DNA of 56,861 bases from Romboutsia weinsteinii (GCF_002250835.2 NZ_NOJY02000021.1:1-56861); one strand, 5' to 3'. Shown: positions 8,608 to 16,759, counted from the first letter of the stretch. Notes: generated from the letters alone by a model not told the origin. Program-made: numbers and translations.

Positions 8608-9042
8608 ATGTTAAGTCAAAAAACAATAGATATAGTAAAAAGTACAGTACCTGCGTTAAAAGAACATGGAATGGAAATAACAACTACATTCTACAAAATA
8701 ATGTTTAGGAACAATCCAGAAGTTAAAGAAATGTTTAATATGGATAAGCAAGAATCAGGGGCTCAACCTAAAGCACTAGCTATGACAGTATTAGCTGCAG
8801 CTCAAAATATAGATAATTTAGAGGTTTTATTACCAGCTGTAAAGAAAATAGGTCAGGTTCATGTAAATACAAATGTTAAGCCAGAGCATTACCCTATAGT
8901 AGGTAAAAATTTATTACTAGCTATAAAGGAAGTATTAGGTGATGCTGCAACTGATGAAGTGTTAGAGGCTTGGGGAGAAGCTTATGGAGTAATTGCTAAG
9001 GTGTTTATTGATGTTGAAACAGAAATATATGATGCTAAATAA
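8608..9042 (+). CDS. Single-domain globin of the flavohemoglobin type
   Basis: 144 residues, matching only the haem domain of Hmp; no reductase domain follows. Key residues are present: Tyr29 (B10), Phe43 (CD1), Gln53 (E7), proximal His85 (F8), Tyr95, and Glu137 at the site of Hmp Glu135. This is the NO-dioxygenase-type active site rather than an oxygen-store site. In an anaerobe it probably detoxifies NO or O2 with an outside reductant, as proposed for other single-domain globins such as Vgb and Cgb. AAAGGAG precedes the ATG. It is divergent from nsrR and monocistronic, ending at a strong terminator. Confidence 0.92.
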   Translation: MLSQKTIDIVKSTVPALKEHGMEITTTFYKIMFRNNPEVKEMFNMDKQESGAQPKALAMTVLAAAQNIDNLEVLLPAVKKIGQVHVNTNVKPEHYPIVGKNLLLAIKEVLGDAATDEVLEAWGEAYGVIAKVFIDVETEIYDAK

Positions 9043-9053
9043 ATTTTAATAGT

Positions 9054-9086
9054 AAAAAAGCATTGCCGATTTGGTAATGCTTTTTT
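9054..9086 (+). terminator. Terminator of the globin gene
   Basis: A 14-bp perfect stem (9054-9067 with 9073-9086) has flanking A and T tracts, so it can work in both directions. On the minus strand it would also end transcription of the adhesin gene. Confidence 0.92.
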
Positions 9087-9124
9087 GTTAGTGTAAATAT
9101 ATAAAATTTATATGCTATTTTTAT

Positions 9125-10747
9125 TTATATTTTGTGTTTCTTACTTATTCCTAAAAATATTAAAGCTAGTATACCTAAGCCTACATATATAGTGATTCCT
9201 GTATCACCAGTTTGTGGTGATGTTGTACTATCAATATTATTACTATTATCTTTGCTTTGGTCAGAGTCTACACTTTGATTTGGTTCTTTAGCTGGCTCTG
9301 TATCTTGATTTTGGTCTGGCGCTAGTGCTATATCTGGGTTTGAATCTTGATTTTGGTCTGTGTCCTCATCTTTGCCTGGTACTTGTTCTGAGTTTGAGCC
9401 TTGTTCTTGATCTGTGTCCTCACCTTGGTCTGGTACTTGATCCGGCTTTGATTCTTGTTCTTGGTCTGTATCCTCATCTTTGTCTGGTACTTGTTCCGGT
9501 TTTTCTACTTCCTCCATACTTGAGTCTTCTACATTTATCTCAAAGTATCTTTCATCTTCTAATTGAATCCATGTTTTCTCAAAACTTAATAGATTTTGAT
9601 ACGCTATTCCATCTTCATTTACCTTATTAGACTTGTAGAAAGTTATTTTCTCTGGATATTCATACAAGTACTTATCAATAGACATAATAAATTTACCATT
9701 ATATTTAACTGCATCTGAAGAAACTCTTAGTTTAAAGATATCTTTTGTAGATACAATATTAGAAGAAGTTTTACTCTTTTTATAAATTTCAACACCCTCT
9801 GGTAAGTTTAAATTTACTTCACCATTATATCCTATAATTTGTAATTCTTGACTTTCATAATAGTCTCCATCTTCTATATAAGTAAATCTTGGAGTGTCAC
9901 TCAAAGAAAATTCTCCTCTATTTGGTATACTTCCTTGATTATTTATAGCTGTATTATATAGTTCTTTTCCATAGTCAGATAAAAATAAAGGTTCATTACC
10001 TTTTAGTATTCCCCATAATACAGCCTGAGTTTCTCCATAAGCTTCCATATCACTTGATACATTATACTTTCCTCTAAGTCCTAGTGCATCAAATGGATAT
10101 CCTATATTTATTAATGATTTGATTATTTCTGCATTTTGATTTTCTTGACCTATATACTCTTCAACTGTATCATAAGGTATTTTTTCATCAAAACCAGGTC
10201 TTGCTAAGCTTTGATTATAGCAATAAGCTAATTGGCTTTTATACTTAGATGTATAAATCTTAATCATTGAATCTTCTACAGTTGCATAAGGGTATTTTTG
10301 AGTATCTTCACTTGGACTTTCTTCAATGTTTACCGTTATTTCAGTTGTTTCAGAAAAATCTACACCCTCAGGTATATAGTATCCCTTTGGTAAAATCATC
10401 TTATATTTTATTGTTCCTGTTTGTGTAAATACTCCATCTGATGAGAATTCATCAATTGATACTTCTGGTTCCCAACTTACATATACAGATTTCCATGTTT
10501 CTCCATGGACAATTGAAACTTCTTTAGGAAAGACTAGAGTATCTACCTTCTCTCCTATGTACACAGTTTTTGTGGCGTTATGATAGCTTATAATAGCATC
10601 TACTGGTACCATTTCACTATCTTGTTCGTTAGCAAATACATAATGTATTGGGATAAACCATGTTAAAAGTACTGCTATAGATAGTGATGTAAACTTTTTT
10701 ATAAGTTTACTTTTATGCGAGCTACTTTTGTTGTTTGACTCTTTCAT
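9125..10747 (-). CDS. Sortase-anchored surface adhesin with internal thioester domain (TQxA), SPQTG signal
   Basis: About 540 residues. Domains in order (numbers from the upstream TTG): signal peptide 15-42; Ig-like strand-rich region 50-145; thioester domain 155-260; second beta-rich region to about 425; an Asp/Glu/Gln-rich repeat stalk (DEDTDQEQ-type repeats); and a C-terminal SPQTG motif, hydrophobic helix and KKHKI tail. In the thioester domain YCYNQS (Cys179) and ETQAVLWG (Gln244) match the Cys-Gln bond-forming motifs of the TED/TQXA family, which lets adhesins bind host amines covalently. SPQTG fits the (S/P)PxTG preference of C. difficile sortase B, so peptidoglycan anchoring is expected. 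The ATG at 10747 is chosen because AGGAGGG lies 11 bases upstream; the TTG at 10756 would leave only two bases. A class II c-di-GMP riboswitch precedes it. Confidence 0.88.
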   Translation of the reverse strand: MKESNNKSSSHKSKLIKKFTSLSIAVLLTWFIPIHYVFANEQDSEMVPVDAIISYHNATKTVYIGEKVDTLVFPKEVSIVHGETWKSVYVSWEPEVSIDEFSSDGVFTQTGTIKYKMILPKGYYIPEGVDFSETTEITVNIEESPSEDTQKYPYATVEDSMIKIYTSKYKSQLAYCYNQSLARPGFDEKIPYDTVEEYIGQENQNAEIIKSLINIGYPFDALGLRGKYNVSSDMEAYGETQAVLWGILKGNEPLFLSDYGKELYNTAINNQGSIPNRGEFSLSDTPRFTYIEDGDYYESQELQIIGYNGEVNLNLPEGVEIYKKSKTSSNIVSTKDIFKLRVSSDAVKYNGKFIMSIDKYLYEYPEKITFYKSNKVNEDGIAYQNLLSFEKTWIQLEDERYFEINVEDSSMEEVEKPEQVPDKDEDTDQEQESKPDQVPDQGEDTDQEQGSNSEQVPGKDEDTDQNQDSNPDIALAPDQNQDTEPAKEPNQSVDSDQSKDNSNNIDSTTSPQTGDTGITIYVGLGILALIFLGISKKHKI

Positions 10748-10757
10748 ACTACTCAAT

Positions 10758-10844
10758 CCCTCCTAGATATTTCTAGCCGGTTGCACTACTAACTCTGTAT
10801 AACTAAAGTGCCCAATTATAAGTTATACTTCAAAGTTTCTAGGA
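10758..10844 (-). promoter_or_regulatory. Cyclic di-GMP-II riboswitch controlling the thioester adhesin
   Basis: Read on the minus strand, the aptamer (10844 to about 10773) contains the hallmark blocks AATTGGGCACTT and GAGTTAGTAGTGCAACCG. GTATAAC/GTTATAC forms the P2 stem, GCACT/AGTGC the pseudoknot, and CTAG/CTAG the closing stem. These match the class II c-di-GMP aptamer known from C. difficile. The 5' strand TCCTAGA (10838-10844) is also perfectly complementary to TCTAGGA (10761-10767), which overlaps the AGGAGGG ribosome binding site. In the free form it could mask that site; ligand binding would tie up the 5' strand and expose it, giving a translational ON switch. The direction is inference. 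A small hairpin (10853-10870) lies just upstream. Confidence 0.88.
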
Positions 10845-11003
10845 TTATAGGTGCTACTTATGCAAGTAGCATCTATATAAATAGTACAAAGTAATATAAA
10901 GATCATTCAATAGTAACTCACTTCCATAAATTCATTTATTTTCCAATAGATATAAATAATTTTCTAAACTCTCATATAATGTTCATATCTAAATTATTTC
11001 ACT

Positions 11004-11036
11004 AAAAAAAGCATTACCACTGGTAATGCTTTTTTA
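11004..11036 (-). terminator. Terminator of the FmdE-like gene
   Basis: A near-perfect palindromic stem AAAAAAGCATTACCA / TGGTAATGCTTTTTT has a T tract on the minus strand. It is close in sequence to the globin terminator at 9054. Confidence 0.88.
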
Positions 11037-11096
11037 TTAATTAAGGTATATAACCCTATGTCGTAAAACACGACTCCCCATTATTTACATTAATCT

Positions 11097-11615
11097 TTAA
11101 AAGAATCTTTTATAGTCACTGTAACAATCCAAGCAAACTTTTTTTCCACCTTGAAGTCTTGTAAATTGCTCTGAAGATTTTTCTTTACATATTTCACATA
11201 CCTCTGATAAAAATATTCTAGCTTTTTCTGGGAGTTCTATATTTGTATCTGTTAAATTAAACAAATCTATTGGATTAGAGTCTAGTAAGTATTTTTTATA
11301 TTCATCTCTGTCGAAATCTTTTGGCTTTAATTTTAGTGACATTCTAACTGACTTACCATTTTTTCTATTATAGAAGTGATATACACTTTTTCCCCTAAGT
11401 CTAATTAATAAATTTCCTTTTCCAACTGTGCAGCCTAGCATTGCTTGTATTGCATCTATCCCACAAGCATCATTTTCAGCTATACATACTATTTCTTCAT
11501 CTTCTGAAAAATCAATACCTAGATACTGCCCCGCTGCTTTTGATGCTACATATCCTATGGCTAGACCTGGACATTCATGTCCGTGAAAGTTGATTACTTC
11601 TTCCCAAGTTTTCAT
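11097..11615 (-). CDS. fmdE: FmdE-like metal-binding protein
   Basis: 172 residues. The N-terminal FmdE domain has the signature HGHECPGLAIGYVAS (residues 11-25) and the second motif ENDACGIDAIQAMLGCTVGKGNL. The C-terminus adds a zinc-ribbon-like CxxC...CxxC (CEICKEKS and CLDCYSDY). FmdE family proteins accompany molybdenum/tungsten formylmethanofuran dehydrogenases in methanogens. In Firmicutes they often stand alone and are linked to metal or molybdopterin enzymes, but the reaction is not established. No molybdoenzyme gene is nearby. The ATG has a GGGGG site, and a hairpin with a U tract sits immediately upstream of that site. Confidence 0.85.
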   Translation of the reverse strand: MKTWEEVINFHGHECPGLAIGYVASKAAGQYLGIDFSEDEEIVCIAENDACGIDAIQAMLGCTVGKGNLLIRLRGKSVYHFYNRKNGKSVRMSLKLKPKDFDRDEYKKYLLDSNPIDLFNLTDTNIELPEKARIFLSEVCEICKEKSSEQFTRLQGGKKVCLDCYSDYKRFF

Positions 11616-11636
11616 AATGTTTTAATCCCCCTAAAT

Positions 11637-11690
11637 AAAAAATCCATGAAGATGTACCTATAGCTATGTATAGTGTACAAACCTTCATGG
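11637..11690 (-). terminator. Terminator or attenuator between the anti-sigma gene and fmdE
   Basis: Nested stems CCATGAAG/CTTCATGG, GTAC/GTAC and CTATA/TATAG are followed on the minus strand by six U, ending only five bases before the fmdE ribosome binding site. It either ends the upstream anti-sigma transcript (about 200-base 3' region) or attenuates fmdE. Confidence 0.7.
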
Positions 11691-11894
11691 TTTAGTTAAT
11701 GTATAAAATTTATTTTTCATTTCTTATTAATAATGTTATACACTCTTATAATATTATACATACTTGTTAAGTCCCTGTATATAACTATCTATAAAGTGAA
11801 AATCAGCTTCTAAGCTCTCATATATATTATAATCATCACTTTCATAGATTAAGTATACATCCGATAAAACATTTATCATCAAACTCGATTGATA

Positions 11895-13418
11895 TTACTT
11901 TAATTTAGCTTTCATAGTATGATTACTATTTAGATTAATTGTTTTTTGAAGTGGAACTGCTAACTTATATTTTTTATTAGCATCTATCTTATCAATTGTA
12001 AATGTTGCTGTCCCAGTATTACTATAATAAACATCCTTTACATTAATCCTATGACTATTAGATGGATATCTTCCTTTATGTGTTACATATATACCACTAT
12101 AATAATCTTTCATATCTTCATCAAACAATACAATTTGACCTAAATAATTATAATCTCCATTTACTTTAAGAGTTATCGTAGTATTCTCCTTATCTGATTT
12201 TATATCTTTTATACTTACGCTTTTTCCATCTCCTGTATCTATATTTTTACCTATAAGTTCTTCAATAGTATAGAACTTTCTCTCTTTATCTATAGCTAAA
12301 TTATAGCTAATTTTTTCTCCCTCATATTTACTAGCTGGTTTTGTCTCTACTTCTAAATCCCTTTTTCCAACACTTCTCGAAACTATTATATCTTCAACTT
12401 GAGCACCCTTTTCCATATTAGTAATCATCTTTACAGTATCTTGTCCATGAATTTTTTGCTCTATAATTGTATCCCCTGAGTACGGTGTGATGCTTAAAGT
12501 TTCAACATCTGATAAATCTCCATATACTTCAAAAGTAAAGTTCCATCCATTTTCATCGGTATGTCCATCTAGCATTTCGTATCTATAAGAATTTCCTGCA
12601 TTATCTATGATTTTATAATTTGAGGCCCATATATCTTTTATCTCTTCATCAGCCGTTAGTCTTATATAGTTTCCTAAAGGAGTTATTTCTATCGTTTCAA
12701 AAGTTATTACTTTACCGTCTATTTCTACACTCTCTTTGACTTCAATTTTCTTAATAGAATCTACTTTGTTTAAATTATAAGAGAATTGCCAATCTCCTTC
12801 AAGTTCCTTTACTTCGTTACTTTTCCATTCATTAGATTTTATATATATCCTTTTTAAATTAATATTTATATCTACATTATCTTCTATGTTCTTTCCTACT
12901 ACGCTATTATATAGTACTAAACTAGCTTTATTTTCATCTATTAACTTTATGCTAGCTCCTCCACCAACGAAGTTCTCTGTGTCCCCAATATATACTTCTG
13001 TCTCTGCGTACAAACTATACTTTTGATCACTTTCTTTGTATTGTTTTAGAAAATCACTTTCAATTGTCACGCTAGCAACAAATCTTTCATTATCTAATGC
13101 ACTACTATCTAAAGTTATTGTCGCATTATCATCATAAATCACCATATTCTTAGCACTATCTTTACCTTTTAATTTTTCTTTAAATGGTTCTGATAATGCA
13201 CTTTCTATAAAGTTATTTATAGCTAACTCTATATTATGTAATGCCTTAGCTACAACTGGAAAAGTTGCTATACTTATACTTCCTACTATTATAATACTAG
13301 CTATTTTATTTAATGCTTTCTTACTTTTAGATTCTTCCGTTTCTAATATATTTTTATATGTATTGTCTAATTTTAATCTTACATCCTCAGGTATTTCATT
13401 TATCGTATTCTTATCCAT
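11895..13418 (-). CDS. Anti-sigma factor, DUF4179-type membrane protein
   Basis: 507 residues. A short cytoplasmic N-terminus (1-38) is followed by one membrane helix (IASIIIVGSISIATFPVVA) and a large extracytoplasmic beta-rich part of about 440 residues. This architecture, and the overlap of eight bases with an ECF sigma gene directly upstream, fit the DUF4179 anti-sigma family: the N-terminus holds the sigma factor and the outer part senses an envelope signal. It is longer than the second anti-sigma in this window (255 residues). The ATG has GAGAGGGG upstream, inside the sigma coding region. The signal is unknown. Confidence 0.82.
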   Translation of the reverse strand: MDKNTINEIPEDVRLKLDNTYKNILETEESKSKKALNKIASIIIVGSISIATFPVVAKALHNIELAINNFIESALSEPFKEKLKGKDSAKNMVIYDDNATITLDSSALDNERFVASVTIESDFLKQYKESDQKYSLYAETEVYIGDTENFVGGGASIKLIDENKASLVLYNSVVGKNIEDNVDININLKRIYIKSNEWKSNEVKELEGDWQFSYNLNKVDSIKKIEVKESVEIDGKVITFETIEITPLGNYIRLTADEEIKDIWASNYKIIDNAGNSYRYEMLDGHTDENGWNFTFEVYGDLSDVETLSITPYSGDTIIEQKIHGQDTVKMITNMEKGAQVEDIIVSRSVGKRDLEVETKPASKYEGEKISYNLAIDKERKFYTIEELIGKNIDTGDGKSVSIKDIKSDKENTTITLKVNGDYNYLGQIVLFDEDMKDYYSGIYVTHKGRYPSNSHRINVKDVYYSNTGTATFTIDKIDANKKYKLAVPLQKTINLNSNHTMKAKLK

Positions 13419-13932
13419 TTACTGCATCCCCTCTCTTATTTCCTTGAAAAAAATCCTTTAACTTATTTCTACTTCTAGAAAGTCTTACTTTTACAGTAGA
13501 TTCTTTTTCATTTAGTAATTCACTAATTTCTCTAGAGTTAAACCCCATAACATAGTATAAGTGAAGTACAAGTTTTTGCTCATCTGAGAGAGTTTGAATA
13601 CCTTCTTTAATTGAAATACTTTGAATGAAGTTCTCAGTATATCCAGCATCAAAGTATTCTTTTAATTGTATAGTTTTACTGTTCTTTCTTAAAATAGTGT
13701 TGCACTTATTTATTAGTATCCTTGTTAGCCAAGTCTTAAAGTATTTATCTTGTTTCAGAGATGATATATTTTCTAGAGCTGATAATATAGTTTCTTGCAT
13801 TGCATCAGCTACATCTTCATCATTTTTTAATATAGATTTAGCAACTTTATATAAAGATAGTTCATTTTCTTTCATAAGCTGAACAAAGGCATTTTTATCT
13901 CCTTTTTTAGCCCTTTTTATTAATAAGTCCAT
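13411..13932 (-). CDS. ECF-type RNA polymerase sigma factor
   Basis: 173 residues with sigma region 2 (LYKVAKSILKNDEDVADAMQETILSALENI...YFKTWLTRILINKC) and region 4 (LSDEQKLVLHLYYVMGFNSREISELLNEKESTVKVRLSRSRNKL). There is no other domain, so it is a minimal ECF sigma. It overlaps the anti-sigma gene by eight bases. AGGAGG precedes the ATG. The upstream region shares a 14-bp motif with the second ECF gene of the window, suggesting autoregulated, related promoters. Confidence 0.93.
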   Translation of the reverse strand: MDLLIKRAKKGDKNAFVQLMKENELSLYKVAKSILKNDEDVADAMQETILSALENISSLKQDKYFKTWLTRILINKCNTILRKNSKTIQLKEYFDAGYTENFIQSISIKEGIQTLSDEQKLVLHLYYVMGFNSREISELLNEKESTVKVRLSRSRNKLKDFFQGNKRGDAVNG

Positions 13933-13950
13933 CGTTCCTCCTGGTATCTA

Positions 13951-14017
13951 TATATCTGCAGATATACTTTCAATTTCTTTTACACTTATTAGACATATAA
14001 GTATATCAAATAGTTAC
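13951..14017 (-). promoter_or_regulatory. Candidate ECF promoter and leader palindrome of sigma gene 1
   Basis: On the minus strand, GTAAC (14013-14017), 19 bases, then TCTAATAAGTGTAA (13980-13993). The same 14 bases and the same 19-base spacing from an AAC box occur before sigma gene 2. A perfect 16-bp palindrome TATATCTGCAGATATA (13951-13966) lies between the motif and the ribosome binding site. Confidence 0.6.
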
Positions 14018-14101
14018 ATATACTTTAAAATTTTTATTTACTTCGGGCTATAAAAAAATACTTATATTCTTTAAAAATCTGGTAAGGATCATTATCCTCT
14101 C

Positions 14102-14896
14102 CTATCCACCATATATCCTATAATTCAACCTCTTACCCTTCATCTCCAAAACATTACCCTTACACATCTCAATCAACCTGCTCCCAATAGCCTCATCAAT
14201 CTCAACAAGCTCCTCCATTCCCTTCTCACTACTAACAATCACCGGCAAATTGTTAAAATATCTATAATTAACAATCTCAAACATAATATTCACATCACTC
14301 TCACTCAACTTCCCCTTAAACAAATCATCAATCAAAAGCACCTTCGCCTTCTTGTACTTCCCAACAGCCCTCTGATAGTACTCCTCATCCATAATATTTT
14401 GCTTAAGCCTAGTCACCACATCCCTATAAGGCATGTAAACCACCCCAACACCATCATCCATTAAGCTATTTGCAATAGCCATAGACAGATGAGTCTTTCC
14501 TGACCCCACCTGTCCAACAAACATAATCGAATTACATCGACTATCTCTCACACTCTCAAACTCCCTAACATACAGACTTGCCTTCCTATAAGCCTCTATA
14601 GTCTGCATATCATAAGCATAATTAAAATTCTCAAAGCTCTTCTTCCTAAACTCCTCACTAACTCCACTATTTTTAAGTATGTCACTAGCCTCTTTAAGAG
14701 CCCTGCACTCACAAGGAGTTGCCACTCCATCTTCTATTATAAAAGTCAAATCCCTGCACTTATCACACTTGTACTTACTCACCCTTACACAATTCTCTGA
14801 CTGCTCTGATTTGCTCATCACTTGGTTTTTGGTAAATTGTCTCATCCTCATTTTCAAGCTCTCTGGCATATTTAGACTTGCTATTATCCCTTCCAT
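14102..14896 (-). CDS. DnaC/IstB-like helicase loader ATPase (phage)
   Basis: 264 residues. An N-terminal Cys-rich zinc-binding stretch (KYKCDKCRDLTF...TPCECRA) precedes an AAA+ domain with Walker A GQVGSGKTH (about 127-135) and Walker B KVLLIDDLF. It is expected to load the replicative helicase at the phage origin. The ATG at 14896 has an excellent GAGGGAGG site six bases away, although this start lies 122 bases inside the DnaD-like gene. The coding strand is unusually purine-rich and G-rich compared with flanking genes, consistent with phage origin. Confidence 0.88.
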   Translation of the reverse strand: MEGIIASLNMPESLKMRMRQFTKNQVMSKSEQSENCVRVSKYKCDKCRDLTFIIEDGVATPCECRALKEASDILKNSGVSEEFRKKSFENFNYAYDMQTIEAYRKASLYVREFESVRDSRCNSIMFVGQVGSGKTHLSMAIANSLMDDGVGVVYMPYRDVVTRLKQNIMDEEYYQRAVGKYKKAKVLLIDDLFKGKLSESDVNIMFEIVNYRYFNNLPVIVSSEKGMEELVEIDEAIGSRLIEMCKGNVLEMKGKRLNYRIYGG

Positions 14897-15713
14897 AACT
14901 TGCCTCCCTCTTCTTTAGTCCTACTACATAAGCCTTATATTCCTCATAATTACTAACTTTATTACTTCTCCAAGTGTTTAATATGCCATTGATGTATCCT
15001 CTATTACACTTGCCATTATCAGTAGCTATCTCAATAGCCTTCTTAAAAAGTTCAACATCAAAACTCTCACTCACTTCAATCAGCCATTCTCCAACTACAC
15101 CATTAATCAGTCCAACATTTGCCTCATAAAGTTTTGACATCTTCCCAAGTTTTTCATTATGTTCTTCTTTATTATTATCAGTAACTTGACTACTAATATC
15201 ATCCCCTTCCCTTGACTGCTCTAGCTTTCTATCTTGTGACTGCTCTGGCTTTTTATCTTGACCACCATCATTATCTTTTACTTCATCAGCACCTTGCCAT
15301 CTATCATCTATATCAACTTTTTCTATATCATATCCATACTTATTACACTCTTTATAAAACAAATCCAACAAGTCCTTACTCTTAATATTTCTAATCTCTT
15401 TTTCTATACATTTTTTAACCTTAGGACTAACTACCTTATTATGCTTTATCCAATTTTTTATAAAAATCTCTCTCGTATCCTTACAGTAAATAACCTTTTT
15501 ATAATCCTCAAACCTAGTAATCAGCTTCTCTATAGTCTCCCTGTTATAGCCTGTCTCAGTCTCAATTATCCTCTTTGGCAACTCATATATACCACACTGA
15601 CTAGTCTTGCTATTTGTCATTATGTAGATATAAAAGTACTTCTCCTCAGGAGTCAAATCAAGTACAAACCCATCCTGCCAATAATTTATATGAACCTGCC
15701 TGTATATAGCCAT
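14775..15713 (-). CDS. Phage replisome organiser, DnaD-like
   Basis: 312 residues. The N-terminal winged-helix part (AIYRQVHINYWQDGFVLDLTPEEKYFYIY) is typical of phage replication initiators. A charged linker with short QDKKPEQS/QDRKLEQS repeats (150-190) leads to a C-terminal DnaD domain (residues about 190-265). Its last 40 codons are also read in another frame as the start of the DnaC gene. The ATG has GGGGG upstream. It acts with DnaC to start phage DNA replication. Confidence 0.85.
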   Translation of the reverse strand: MAIYRQVHINYWQDGFVLDLTPEEKYFYIYIMTNSKTSQCGIYELPKRIIETETGYNRETIEKLITRFEDYKKVIYCKDTREIFIKNWIKHNKVVSPKVKKCIEKEIRNIKSKDLLDLFYKECNKYGYDIEKVDIDDRWQGADEVKDNDGGQDKKPEQSQDRKLEQSREGDDISSQVTDNNKEEHNEKLGKMSKLYEANVGLINGVVGEWLIEVSESFDVELFKKAIEIATDNGKCNRGYINGILNTWRSNKVSNYEEYKAYVVGLKKREASYGRDNSKSKYARELENEDETIYQKPSDEQIRAVRELCKGE

Positions 15714-15785
15714 ATTTATCCCCCTATATATTGTATAAATCTATCTTAAATAACATTTTTATGATAATTTCTCTACTTTTTTTAA

Positions 15786-16742
15786 TTAGCTGCAAACCTT
15801 AAACACTCTAGAGGTAGTACACCTCATATATTTACTTGCAAGCTCTGGATAATCTTTTTTCAAAGCTTTACTATCTAGAGTATTTCTACTAACACTCTTC
15901 CAAGAAATCTTTCTATCTCCTAAATATCCTATCTCATACTCTTTCATTTCCATCTGAATAAATTGCTCTATAGATTTCTTTTCTTTATCAAGTTCCTTGA
16001 TATTTTCAACTATCTCATCATAACGACTTATCTTATCATCCTCTATAAATATCCTTACATCTTCATTTTTACTACACTTGTACCTCTCCCTCAGATATTT
16101 GCTGTACTCCTCGTCACCACTTGGTAATGGCAACTTCTCTCCCAAAATACATTCCTTCCAAAACATCTCCTCAGCCTTCATAAGATAATCAATAATCTTT
16201 TCGTCTCTATTTAACTTATGAATTATAAGTGCTTCATTTCCAATAAGCACAGCAATATAGCAATGAGTCGCTCCGCTTACAGCCATATAGTGATGACATT
16301 GTACTTCATAATTAGCTGGTATTTTATTTTCCCATTTATTTTTCATAAAACTATTAGTCACCACGCATTTTAAAAAAGCTCTTTCAGATACAATAGCCTT
16401 ATCTATATTTGCAATAGCATATGGGTATATATCATTTCTTAATATCCCATTGATACTTCTACTCTTTTTATTAGTTTTAAGAGTAAACTCCTTGGCTACA
16501 AAATTTTTTAGCTTATTAGTCAAAGTCATCTTGTAGCTAGGCTCTGATTTTTCTATACAATCACTAATATCTTCATCTTCAAGCTTATCATTGTAAACAC
16601 TAATTACACCCTTGTGAGGATTTAGTCCAACTATGCTTGATGCATCACTTCCTCCTATACCACATCTTCTTGCCTCAATCCACTCTTTTGTTGTACCTTT
16701 ATTGGTATCATAGATTATATTTGCGTCTATAAATTTTCTCAT
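15786..16742 (-). CDS. YqaJ-type phage recombinase homologue, apparently catalytically inactive
   Basis: 318 residues. The fold markers of the YqaJ/lambda-exonuclease family are clear: GIGGSDASSIVGLNP (28-42), ANID (111-114), EVQCHHYMAVSG (146-157) and IAVLIG. The nuclease residues are mostly gone: the Glu of the NxLE motif is Lys79, and the ECK pair is KCV (Lys125, Val127); only Asp114 remains. Normally these enzymes chew 5' ends for single-strand annealing. Here a structural or DNA-binding role, or decay, is more likely. The C-terminal coiled coil (RYDEIVENIKELDKEKKSIEQF) is typical of the family. Confidence 0.85.
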   Translation of the reverse strand: MRKFIDANIIYDTNKGTTKEWIEARRCGIGGSDASSIVGLNPHKGVISVYNDKLEDEDISDCIEKSEPSYKMTLTNKLKNFVAKEFTLKTNKKSRSINGILRNDIYPYAIANIDKAIVSERAFLKCVVTNSFMKNKWENKIPANYEVQCHHYMAVSGATHCYIAVLIGNEALIIHKLNRDEKIIDYLMKAEEMFWKECILGEKLPLPSGDEEYSKYLRERYKCSKNEDVRIFIEDDKISRYDEIVENIKELDKEKKSIEQFIQMEMKEYEIGYLGDRKISWKSVSRNTLDSKALKKDYPELASKYMRCTTSRVFKVCS

Positions 16743-16759
16743 AAAATCTTCCCCCTACA

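Noticed and set aside
10748..10756. TTG start for the thioester adhesin at 10756
   Set aside because: Only two bases separate it from the Shine-Dalgarno sequence; the ATG at 10747 has normal spacing.
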